A program made the translations under genes and the position numbers. The notes beneath the pieces were generated by a model. It saw nothing but the letters and a program-made list of their open reading frames with translations, did no database searches and was not told where the DNA came from. DNA of 64,000 bases from a virus. This document shows positions 1 through 6,595 of the stretch, in pieces. Position 1 is the first letter of the stretch. Each line of letters starts with the position of its first letter. The DNA is taken from the IMG/VR virus record IMGVR_UViG_3300047471_000466, positions 1-64,000 of that record; one strand, written 5' to 3'.

Positions 1-298
1 CTCCTGTGGCTCCTGTGGCTCCTGTGGCTCCTGTGGCTCCTGTGGCTCCTGTGGCTCCTGTGGCTCCTGTGGCTCCTGTCGCGCCAGCAGAACCCGCATC
101 ACCTGTGGCTCCTGTGGCTCCTGTGGCTCCTGTGGCTCCTGTGGCTCCTGTGGCTCCTGTGGCTCCTGTCGGACCAATCAATAGCATACTGGAGAGAGTA
201 GCTTTTCTGCTGTTACCAGATTGATTAACCTCGTATTCCTCCGTGCCGGAAAGCGGAAGAGTGGCGGGGGTTAACTGAGATATTTTCTTATTGGCCAT
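1..298 (-). CDS. Collagen-like tail fibre protein (C-terminus outside window)
   Basis: Minus-strand reading frame open to the window edge, so only the N-terminus is visible. It starts [20 protein letters not shown], a lead-in often seen on phage tail-fibre proteins. After about 40 residues it becomes an uninterrupted Gly-Ala-Thr collagen repeat of about 19 triplets, broken once by GDAGSAGAT, which keeps glycine at every third position. Collagen-like stretches in phage fibres form trimeric triple helices. The start overlaps the stop of the upstream gene as TAATG. The same DNA read on the plus strand gives an Ala-Pro-Val repeat, which is a shadow. The DNA is a 9-bp tandem repeat, so copy number may vary. 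The receptor-binding end is not visible. Confidence 0.85.
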   Translation of the reverse strand, partial: MANKKISQLTPATLPLSGTEEYEVNQSGNSRKATLSSMLLIGPTGATGATGATGATGATGATGATGDAGSAGATGATGATGATGATGATGATGATGATG

Positions 299-522
299 TA
301 AGCAGTTTCCAAAATTCTAAAAAACCCATCTTCTGTTATGCGAAAATCACCGTCTTCTGTTATGCGAAAATTAGGCGCAACTGCGATATGGTGAGGGACA
401 GAAATGAACGATCCGAATCTTTGCACATCCGGATCTCCGTGATTAGCGCCTGACTGAAGGCGTCCACCTTTTTTCAATGGATCAATGTCGGCCTGAGGTC
501 TGGGTAGACTAACATTAGACAC
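298..522 (-). CDS. Small tail-associated protein with RITEDG repeats
   Basis: Protein of 74 residues. Its C-terminus carries tandem units of the form FRITEDG-D/F ([16 protein letters not shown], then a degenerate copy), a motif I associate with small structural proteins beside phage tail genes. It overlaps the stop of the gene before it by 8 bp and the start of the collagen-like gene by one base (TAATG), so it belongs to the tail operon. No enzyme motif is visible; the function is unknown. Confidence 0.7.
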   Translation of the reverse strand: MSNVSLPRPQADIDPLKKGGRLQSGANHGDPDVQRFGSFISVPHHIAVAPNFRITEDGDFRITEDGFFRILETA

Positions 523-874
523 TCTGGGTTACCTCCAGAGATGCGTAAATTTGTCCAAGAGACGGAGTAGAAATTTTATTCGCCGCATCGATCAGTTGAA
601 CGTCCCAGTAGTAGGGAAGACCTTGTCGCATTAAAACCGTGTTATCGTGCGGGATTAAAACATTTATCAATCCATCAGTTCCGTCAGTTACAAAAGTAAT
701 GTCGCTATTCAACAAAGTACCTTGAAACAAGGCATCGGCGTCTGTATCTGTCTTGCTGCGCTTTATGGTAAACGTGATTCCATAATTCGTGAGATCTATC
801 GGAGTGCAGTCGGGATTCGTTAAAGCAATCTGCACTATAGCATCGTCGCCTTGAACTATGAAGAGCTTCACCAT
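515..874 (-). CDS. Tail/baseplate-type beta-sandwich protein
   Basis: Protein of 119 residues starting MVKLFIVQGDDAIVQI. The pattern 'GDDA.. I.L.. DCTPIDLTNYGITFTIKR' followed by alternating strands resembles the small Ig-like or BppU N-terminal-like domains found near phage tail-fibre genes. Its place between lysis genes and a collagen-like fibre fits a minor tail or baseplate role. The assignment rests on sequence pattern only. Confidence 0.6.
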   Translation of the reverse strand: MVKLFIVQGDDAIVQIALTNPDCTPIDLTNYGITFTIKRSKTDTDADALFQGTLLNSDITFVTDGTDGLINVLIPHDNTVLMRQGLPYYWDVQLIDAANKISTPSLGQIYASLEVTQSV

Positions 875-898
875 GAATCTAGTGTAGCCTATTTTTGT

Positions 899-1162
899 CT
901 AGGGTAAAGGATGCCACCAAACTTTAGGGGTGGGCTTAGGCGTGGGAGTCACGGGAACTGGATACGGAACATAGACGACAGTAGGCGCAGGAGATGGTTG
1001 AGGTGGTGCGGGGGTCGGGGCGACCTTGGGATGAATATATGTTTTATGATAGTGGTGATGATGAACAACTTTAACATAGCGATGTTGAGCGCAACCCGAA
1101 AAAATAAACAGAGCTAACAATAAATTTACTATGATAATAACTATCAAGATTGTTCGCTTCAT
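899..1162 (-). CDS. Candidate outer-membrane spanin lipoprotein
   Basis: Protein of 87 residues with Lys-Arg, a hydrophobic stretch (about residues 4-21) and a lipobox-like FSGC, then a His-rich patch and a long Pro-rich tail. A short lipoprotein with a Pro-rich periplasmic part is typical of o-spanins, which fuse inner and outer membranes in the last step of Gram-negative lysis. The gene directly upstream encodes a one-TM coiled-coil protein and overlaps it by 4 bp, the usual i-spanin/o-spanin order. The assignment comes from architecture and position. Confidence 0.6.
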   Translation of the reverse strand: MKRTILIVIIIVNLLLALFIFSGCAQHRYVKVVHHHHYHKTYIHPKVAPTPAPPQPSPAPTVVYVPYPVPVTPTPKPTPKVWWHPLP

Positions 1163-1413
1163 GAGCCGTTCCCCATTCTGGCGATCTTACGCAAGAGTTC
1201 AATATTTTCTTTCATCAATACTCCGTTATGTTTTTCTAATTCGTTGATGTGTTCCTTCGCCTCTTTTAATTCTCTTTCCAAAGCTTCTACTCTTGTTTCA
1301 AGTGCGGATATAAAATCAGTCTTTGTGGTATGTTGGTGACCAAAAAGAACCATGATTGCCGTTATCACGGAAACTAACAGAGAACCTAAAGAAATTATTG
1401 TGTAAGGATTCAT
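1159..1413 (-). CDS. Candidate inner-membrane spanin (TM plus coiled coil)
   Basis: Protein of 84 residues. One N-terminal membrane segment (about residues 5-25) is followed by a heptad-rich coiled coil rich in Glu, Leu and Lys. This topology fits an i-spanin that would pair with the lipoprotein encoded next. It overlaps both neighbours by about 4 bp, so the three genes are probably co-translated. A generic coiled-coil membrane protein is the alternative. Confidence 0.55.
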   Translation of the reverse strand: MNPYTIISLGSLLVSVITAIMVLFGHQHTTKTDFISALETRVEALERELKEAKEHINELEKHNGVLMKENIELLRKIARMGNGS

Positions 1414-1880
1414 TCTAGGTCGGGCGGATGAGCAGCTTCTATTACGGCGACGGTGTACAACAACGCCGTTAAAACCATGGAAGTTTGATCGGCGGCGATA
1501 TGCGCCCAGGAACGAATAACACCGTCAGCATATCGTTGAATAATTGTTGCATAAATTCCCGCCCCCGCGGAACACCAAAGAATTACCTGCTGCGGAATTA
1601 GCAGTAAAGTCATCCACGGATTGCTTACTTTTATTCGCACTCGTTTATCTAAAAATAATAAAGCGAGAATAGCCACACTAAAAAGAACCACTATAACTGC
1701 TGGGCGGGAGTTATCGCAGAGGGCGAATAATACTGAGAGGGCTGTAGCGTTGCCAGCGTGAACGTCTACGAGAAGCAATGTTGCCCAGAAAAAGTGCAAC
1801 AAGGTTGCGAAAAGAATTATGTATTTACCAAGCGCATGCCTGGCTATTTTTAGAGTAAGGAGTTCTTTTAGATATCCCAT
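1410..1880 (-). CDS. Four-TM membrane protein, candidate holin
   Basis: Protein of 156 residues with about four hydrophobic segments (near residues 20-38, 45-70, 85-110 and 130-150). Its position directly upstream of the two spanin candidates suggests a holin or other lysis-timing protein, but the length and TM count do not match a holin class I can name. The ATG lies in the 3' arm of a perfect 8-bp hairpin at 1878-1900, which could limit initiation. No endolysin is visible nearby. Confidence 0.45.
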   Translation of the reverse strand: MGYLKELLTLKIARHALGKYIILFATLLHFFWATLLLVDVHAGNATALSVLFALCDNSRPAVIVVLFSVAILALLFLDKRVRIKVSNPWMTLLLIPQQVILWCSAGAGIYATIIQRYADGVIRSWAHIAADQTSMVLTALLYTVAVIEAAHPPDLE

Positions 1881-1900
1881 TCGGTAAGTTTAACCGAATG
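1878..1900 (-). promoter_or_regulatory. Hairpin covering the start codon of the 4-TM gene
   Basis: Perfect inverted repeat CATTCGGT / ACCGAATG with a 7-nt loop. Read on the minus strand, the 3' arm contains the ATG of the 1410-1880 gene. No Shine-Dalgarno sequence is obvious upstream. Folding would hide the start codon. Confidence 0.5.
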
Positions 1901-1918
1901 AAGGGGAAGAGCAACTTT

Positions 1919-2350
1919 TTACGCGGGCATTCCCATGTCGCCCATTACATTACGAGCAGAGGCAACAGCAGAGCCACCGCCTGATGGAATAGCCCCCGCA
2001 GCGCCAGTAACGCCGGGTGGGTTTTGTTCACCAGCTTCCTCTTCTTTATCCTCATCTTCGTCTTCTGCTTTCCCATTCACAGGGATACCATCGATTTTTG
2101 ACAGTTGAAGATTCCCATCCTCACCCATTTTGAGTGAGGCGAGAGCAGTGAATTCTTCGCCATTCTTTATACCAGCGGGAGGTTTGAAACCTTCAGGCAG
2201 AGGGAAATCAACTGTGCTGTCTTCCACATCGCCAGTATCCGGCTTCTCGGGCTCCGGAGTTTCACCGGCATCCTGATTAGGAGTACCAAGCCTACCATCG
2301 CCGGGCGAACCGGAGATGGCGGCTATGGTATCTTCGACTTTCTTAGCCAT
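1919..2350 (-). CDS. Acidic low-complexity virion-module protein
   Basis: Protein of 143 residues, rich in Asp, Glu, Gly and Pro, with an acidic run (EDEDEDKEEE) and a small C-terminal region GVTGAAGAIPSGGGS. No known domain recognised. It shares a TAATG overlap with the 47-residue gene upstream. Its position between capsid and lysis genes suggests a head or accessory virion protein. Confidence 0.6.
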   Translation of the reverse strand: MAKKVEDTIAAISGSPGDGRLGTPNQDAGETPEPEKPDTGDVEDSTVDFPLPEGFKPPAGIKNGEEFTALASLKMGEDGNLQLSKIDGIPVNGKAEDEDEDKEEEAGEQNPPGVTGAAGAIPSGGGSAVASARNVMGDMGMPA

Positions 2351-2493
2351 TAATTACCTGTGAATTCGGTAGGCTCGAAACTCGGGATCGTAATCGCGCC
2401 AGCTTCCTTCTCACTCATAGAAGGAGCCATCGGCATCCACGTATTTTTGGTACCTTTGTCCCCGATAGGACTTTTTCTTAGATCACTTGCCAT
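2350..2493 (-). CDS. Small virion-module protein (47 aa)
   Basis: Short frame starting MASDLRKSPIGDKGTKNTW, ending in TAA that overlaps the next ATG (TAATG). The tight coupling and good amino-acid composition argue that it is real. No function recognised. Confidence 0.6.
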   Translation of the reverse strand: MASDLRKSPIGDKGTKNTWMPMAPSMSEKEAGAITIPSFEPTEFTGN

Positions 2494-2498
2494 AATAA

Positions 2499-2762
2499 TT
2501 ATTTTCCTTTCGGTTGTCCCCCAATCGCCCCAAACTCTGCCAAGTTAGGCGAGCCTGTGGAATGAAAAGGGTTTTGGTTAACGGGTTCACCTGAGCCCAC
2601 ATACTCGGCTTTTGCTCCGTCTTTGGGCATCATAAATTGTTTCATAGATTCGAGAGGATCTCCTTCTCCATCGCCATTACCTCTTATCGAAAGAGGTGGG
2701 GCTTTGGTATGAGAGACCTGTTCTTGCGAACCGTCTGGAACTCCAGTGTTTACTCCAATCAT
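2499..2762 (-). CDS. Hypothetical head-module protein
   Basis: Protein of 87 residues, Gly/Pro-rich and probably disordered (MIGVNTGVPDGSQEQ...). It lies between the capsid gene and the 47-residue gene on the same strand. A head decoration or completion protein is possible, but no motif supports it. Confidence 0.55.
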   Translation of the reverse strand: MIGVNTGVPDGSQEQVSHTKAPPLSIRGNGDGEGDPLESMKQFMMPKDGAKAEYVGSGEPVNQNPFHSTGSPNLAEFGAIGGQPKGK

Positions 2763-2780
2763 ATTCTTAGCTTAGGACTA

Positions 2781-2809
2781 GGCGGTCACTCCGTCAAGGA
2801 GCAACCGCC
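2781..2809 (-). terminator. Hairpin after the capsid gene
   Basis: Inverted repeat GGCGGT/ACCGCC with an inner CTCC/GGAG stem, 17 bp beyond the capsid stop. There is no T-run, so it may be an attenuator or processing site rather than a strong terminator. Confidence 0.45.
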
Positions 2810-2825
2810 ATCATCCGGTTAATTG

Positions 2826-4269
2826 TTAAGAATCTACTGGGCAACCTGCTTCCAAACCAAGCTGCGGATCGCAACGTAGCGAGCGGATAACATAACCCAA
2901 GTCGGGTCGTTCCTGCTTAATACCGTATGCAAAGAGCGCACGGAAGAAGCCGATGTTACCGTCGATGTTACAATCGCGGCTCGGGATATTGCGCCACACG
3001 AACTCTCCAGCCCAGCTATACTGTGCCAGATAAGTCATGCCGCCAATATTACCCTGCGGTTTAGGAATCAGGACTCGCATCACTTCCTCGTGATAGATCG
3101 CTGTATCTTCATACAGTGCCTTCTTGTAGACGTCGGCGACAATCCACTTCTGACCACGCGTAGCGTTGGTCGAACTGTAGGGATACCGGCGAGTATAGAC
3201 ATTGGTGACAATGTCGTAACGAGGCGGGAACTGAACGGCTTGGAATTTAAAACCATGATAGATTTTTCCACCCAAACCAGGAGCGCCAACCAGTACATCA
3301 GGTTCAGTGAACGAGAAGTAGCGGAAGTCATTCCGATTGTTGTCAGTTGATTTCTTGAGCAAGTTAAAGGTATAGTTATTACCAACCGCCGTGTAGACGG
3401 GAGTACCGTCTTCGACACGAGCCGTAGGTTTCAAACTACCACCATTATACCCGAGTTCCTGGTGAACTTCCTCAAGCAAGCCAAACGTCAAAGGCGACGT
3501 AGGCGGGGTCGTTGGGTCAAACGTTGCAGCGATGTTAGGCGTAGCAAGAGCAGTGACACAGTTCGAAACATTATTCAGATACTCGATCTGATAATTTTGC
3601 GACCATACCCACTTACTATTCTCAGCCAAGACACGCGTGACGTTCTTGATCTGATCGAGCACTTGCCACTGGAACTTGAAGTCATCGAGACAAATGTCGG
3701 GAGAATTCACTGCTGCCTTTTTCAAGGAAACAGTTTTCACATCGACAGCGAATGAATCGATATTGTAGCCAGTAACTGCGCAAGCGCCGGTACCGATTAG
3801 GTTGTTACCTGTAGCACCAGTGGCACTCAGGGTTGCGAATGAACTAAAGAAGTCCGAATCAGTTACCGCCTTGGTAACGATGGATCTCTGGTAAATGGGA
3901 TAGCTGTATTGATACCCTTGACCGTCAAGCCATGGCTCTTTCGGCAGGGTTTTAATATAAAAATCCGAATCTTGGATGCTGACCGCTACGTCATTTCTAA
4001 TCAACCAATTTGTTACTGCCTATTTCTAGGCGGTCGTACAATTTCTTTACGACTCTCTGGTTTCAAATATAGCCAGAGTTCGGACTGTATCTTCCCTTTC
4101 GGGGCTGCGTGCAGTCTCTACGGGGTCAACTACGACTTCCCTCGGTATTGTCAGTTTCCTGAGTTTCACCGATATAGCAGCATTTTTCATCTTAGCTATT
4201 TCTAACCAAGAGGCCACACTGATTTATGGCGTGATCCAAGAATAAATTTTCTAAGGCCGTACAGGACAT
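2826..4269 (-). CDS. Major capsid protein, split by a group I intron (join 4269-4204, 4001-2826)
   Basis: Exon 2 encodes 391 residues and is the best capsid candidate: it follows the scaffold candidate, and its size and mixed alpha/beta composition fit a HK97-fold subunit. Exon 2 has no proper start; upstream of its first codons the frame meets a stop inside an intron core. Exon 1 (4204-4269) encodes 22 residues (MSCTALENLFLDHAINQCGL then LV), preceded by AAAGGA about 10 nt before ATG. Joining gives ...GLLVIRNDVAVSIQ... and a protein of about 413 residues. The spliced amino acids are the same whether the cut falls after GT or GTT. Family identity is inferred from position and size. Confidence 0.8.
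4002..4203 (-). ncRNA. Group I self-splicing intron in the capsid gene
   Basis: About 202 nt, transcribed from the minus strand, with no ORF. P1: exon UCUUGGUU pairs with AGCUAAGA across a 6-nt loop, with a U-G wobble at the splice site. P7: GACUG pairs with CAGUC in the hallmark AAGAUACAGUCC. P8 is CCC-CGAAA-GGG. A GAAA-capped UCAG/CUGA stem lies inside UCGGU/ACCGA. Peripheral 3' hairpins are CUCUGG/CCAGAG, GUCGUA/UACGAC and GCCUA-GAAA-UAGGC. A P10-like AUU/AAU pairing supports the 3' splice site. Exact ends may differ by 1-2 nt. Confidence 0.88.
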
Positions 4270-4455
4270 AGTTATTAATTCCTTTACTAAAAAATTGGGA
4301 TCGGGAAAATTCTCGTAACCTTTTGCTACAAGGCCCGACTTTCTTTTTCCCTGGCGGTGAATCCGAGAACGGGAATGTCTCGACCGCAAATAGCTGATTG
4401 AGGTCCAGCAACCTACGCCTTATTCCATTCGTGCGTAATTACTGAATAACTATCT
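4270..4455 (-). promoter_or_regulatory. Structured leader between HNH gene and capsid exon 1
   Basis: This 186-bp gap has no convincing ORF. On the minus strand it can form a nested hairpin, GCGGU...ACCGC enclosing CGAGA/UCUCG, and ends with the ribosome-binding site AAAGGA of the capsid gene. It may be the 5' UTR of the capsid message or the remains of the HNH insertion. Confidence 0.4.
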
Positions 4456-4863
4456 TTACGAGTTTGTCAAGCCCTTACACTCTTTTAAGCGATCCCAAGA
4501 AACGTGACAAGAGGGGCACAGCAATCGAACACGTTTCGTGTCTGGATTACGTTTAACCCATAACGACATGGCATAACCAGAATTTCCTATTTCTAATCGA
4601 TGTTGTTTACCATCGCCGTTCGTATGGGCGATTTCTAAAATATCCGACCTACGATCTTGACACCCACAAGGACAATCACAGCGGTCTCCTAAAATGCGAA
4701 CGGCGTCGAGACGGGCGCGTTGTTGGTAAGCCAAAGCAACGGCAGCGCGTTTCTCGGAATGTACATAGCGAGAAGTGGTCGCCTTGCCTTTTCTGGTTTT
4801 GCGATAGCGAGCCTGTGCTTCGGCTTTTTGTTTTCTTCGTTCTTCAGGAGTAACCACAGTCAT
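4456..4863 (-). CDS. Free-standing HNH homing endonuclease
   Basis: Protein of 135 residues with a basic N-terminus (about residues 1-60) and a C-terminal HNH fold. Cys pairs CDCPCGC and CPSCH probably bind zinc, and 'LEIAHTNGDGKQH' supplies the catalytic His region. It resembles the HNH gene at 23826-24194 (shared pattern HTNGDG/HIDNNG, then G-x-A, W-V, C-P/S-x-C). It lies upstream of the capsid gene, not inside the intron, which is the layout expected for collaborative homing, where a free-standing nuclease helps spread a neighbouring ORF-less intron. That role is inference. Confidence 0.8.
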   Translation of the reverse strand: MTVVTPEERRKQKAEAQARYRKTRKGKATTSRYVHSEKRAAVALAYQQRARLDAVRILGDRCDCPCGCQDRRSDILEIAHTNGDGKQHRLEIGNSGYAMSLWVKRNPDTKRVRLLCPSCHVSWDRLKECKGLTNS

Positions 4864-4894
4864 ACAATAAATATTGCATGATTATGGTCTATAA

Positions 4895-6175
4895 TCAAGG
4901 GGGTAAAATCCCTCGCAACCCTTCCCTCATAACTCCCATGAAGGAGGATCCACCGGTAGGGCCGGTAGGGCCGACAGGTGCGGCTGGTGGCGTTCCACCA
5001 CCGGCAACAGGGGTAGCGCCACGCAATTTAGTAATCATGGCGTCTTGTTCCGAGTTCTTTTTTACCAAGTCGGTAACGAGACCCAGAGTAAGGTCAAGAG
5101 CTTCGGCTTGATAAAAAGCTCGCGCCACTGCTTCGGGCGACACTTTACCAAGATCAACTGCTTGAACTTTGGCGATGCGCTCGCTCATGGCTTTGTCCCA
5201 AACTTCGTCTTCGGTCTTGGCGAAGATCGGAGATTCGGCGGTTAGCTTATTAAGACTGGCCGCAAGACTGTTCTTCCAGTTCGCCTCGATTTCTCGGGCA
5301 GATTGGATCCGTGCCGTTTCAGCATTTCGCCTTTGTTCTTCCTGACGTTGAAACGCGGTCTGCAGAACTCTCTGCTTCTCTGCGTTCAATTTGTCATAAT
5401 CTAAAATTGAAGAATCGAATCGCTGCATGTCCAGTCGATTAAAGCTCGTAGACAATTCAGAAAGGGCATCGCTTCGTTTATTGGCGTCCGGTTCTGTGAG
5501 AGCAGAGCGAAGTGCGCCAGCGTCCACACTATATTTGGCGGCCAGTGATTGAATTGTAGCATCTACCGCGGCCAAAGGCTGGGCGATATTAGTAGCGAAC
5601 TCTTCGCTGTTCTGATAATCTACGGCGGCAAGGCGTTCTTTAAATCCTGTATTTTCGTTGCGGAGTTTTTCGACTTCTTCATTAGTGACTGGAGGAGCTT
5701 TCTCAGCAGCCTCAAGTTTAGCAAGAAGACTTTTGTTTTCTTCTTCTAGCCGCGTGTTTGCATTTCGAACATGTTTAAATGCCGTGCCCGCGGCGACAGT
5801 CATTTTCTTCTGAGCCGCGTCTAACTGGTCGTCGGTTAGTTTCGGTTCAACTTCCGCAGTCGCTCCTGTAGGAGAAGGCGCTGGGGCAGCGGTAGCGCCT
5901 GTAGGAGACGGTTCAGGAGCGGCTGTTGCACCGGTAGGAGAAGGTTCGGGGGCAGCAGTTGCGCCGGTGGCAGGCTCGGGGGCCGCGGGGGGTGGTGTGG
6001 GTGGCGGAGTGGGCTCGGGAACGGGGGGGGGGGGGGGTGGAGTGGGTTCATCGGATTCGCGACCTTCTTTGGTTGGTAAAGCTTCAGGAGGAACAATGCC
6101 CTCCGGATAAGCTGCGGCCATGGCTCTAGAGAGAGCTTCGGATGCGGAAGTAGTGGATGTAGGTGCGTCAGGCAT
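4895..6175 (-). CDS. Candidate capsid scaffolding protein
   Basis: Protein of 426 residues. The N-terminal ~110 residues are Pro/Ala/Thr-rich with three PTGATAAP-type repeats; the middle is a long coiled coil (about residues 130-310); the C-terminus is Gly/Pro-rich. Position (portal, small gene, this gene, then capsid) and coiled-coil content fit a scaffold. The Pro tract near residue 45 is encoded by a run of 15 G (plus strand, 6023-6037), prone to slippage or sequencing error. It overlaps the upstream gene by 8 bp. Confidence 0.65.
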   Translation of the reverse strand: MPDAPTSTTSASEALSRAMAAAYPEGIVPPEALPTKEGRESDEPTPPPPPPVPEPTPPPTPPPAAPEPATGATAAPEPSPTGATAAPEPSPTGATAAPAPSPTGATAEVEPKLTDDQLDAAQKKMTVAAGTAFKHVRNANTRLEEENKSLLAKLEAAEKAPPVTNEEVEKLRNENTGFKERLAAVDYQNSEEFATNIAQPLAAVDATIQSLAAKYSVDAGALRSALTEPDANKRSDALSELSTSFNRLDMQRFDSSILDYDKLNAEKQRVLQTAFQRQEEQRRNAETARIQSAREIEANWKNSLAASLNKLTAESPIFAKTEDEVWDKAMSERIAKVQAVDLGKVSPEAVARAFYQAEALDLTLGLVTDLVKKNSEQDAMITKLRGATPVAGGGTPPAAPVGPTGPTGGSSFMGVMREGLRGILPP

Positions 6176-6518
6176 TTGGAGTTGGTTCTTCGGTTAAGCC
6201 CTGCTCTCGGGCCATTTGTTGAGCGAGTCTTTCTTTGTCGGGTTGGTCCCAAGGTTTTCTATCGGGCATGTGTTCTACTCTAATTTCCGCCAAACCCAAA
6301 AGAGCACGCAAGCATTTAAGATACCCGTGCTGGGTCGCGCCAAACATGGCGTAGTAGTCGATCAAAGTATATTGTCCCGCTCCTGTCGGAGGGCCTTGGA
6401 GAGTGTAAAGACCTTCTTTTATGATAGCGATAGCGTCAACCAAAGCCGGTTCTTGCAATAAGTCCGCGAGTTCTTTGCGACGGGTAGGCGAATTACGCCA
6501 AATCTCTAATAGTGTCAT
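6168..6518 (-). CDS. Hypothetical protein between portal and scaffold
   Basis: Protein of 116 residues, mostly helical (MTLLEIWRNSPTRRKELADL...). A fixed place between portal and scaffold suggests an assembly role. No known family recognised; the 8-bp overlap with the scaffold start implies translational coupling. Confidence 0.65.
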   Translation of the reverse strand: MTLLEIWRNSPTRRKELADLLQEPALVDAIAIIKEGLYTLQGPPTGAGQYTLIDYYAMFGATQHGYLKCLRALLGLAEIRVEHMPDRKPWDQPDKERLAQQMAREQGLTEEPTPNA

Positions 6519-6564
6519 GATATCTTTTATCGCCCAGATTCAGGCAAGGGTTCAACTTCATTAT

Positions 6565-6592
6565 GTCAGAAATACTATGCAGTTTTTCTGAC
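6565..6592 (-). terminator. Hairpin after the portal gene
   Basis: Perfect 8-bp inverted repeat GTCAGAAA/TTTCTGAC with a 12-nt loop, 3 bp beyond the portal stop. AT-rich stem, no strong U-tract; possible weak terminator. Confidence 0.35.
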
Positions 6593-6595
6593 GAG

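Noticed and set aside
6-224. Plus-strand Ala-Pro-Val repeat ORF
   Set aside because: It is the reverse reading of the collagen-like Gly-Ala-Thr repeat; the minus-strand frame has a proper start, a TAATG overlap and the right neighbours.
4192-4411. Two small ORFs between the HNH and capsid genes
   Set aside because: One frame is the capsid exon 1 read through into the intron, the other is a shadow; only the 22-codon exon is supported.
5836-6252. Pro/Leu-rich minus-strand ORF overlapping the scaffold N-terminus
   Set aside because: Shadow frame of the scaffold gene's low-complexity region; no ribosome-binding site and no plausible protein composition.
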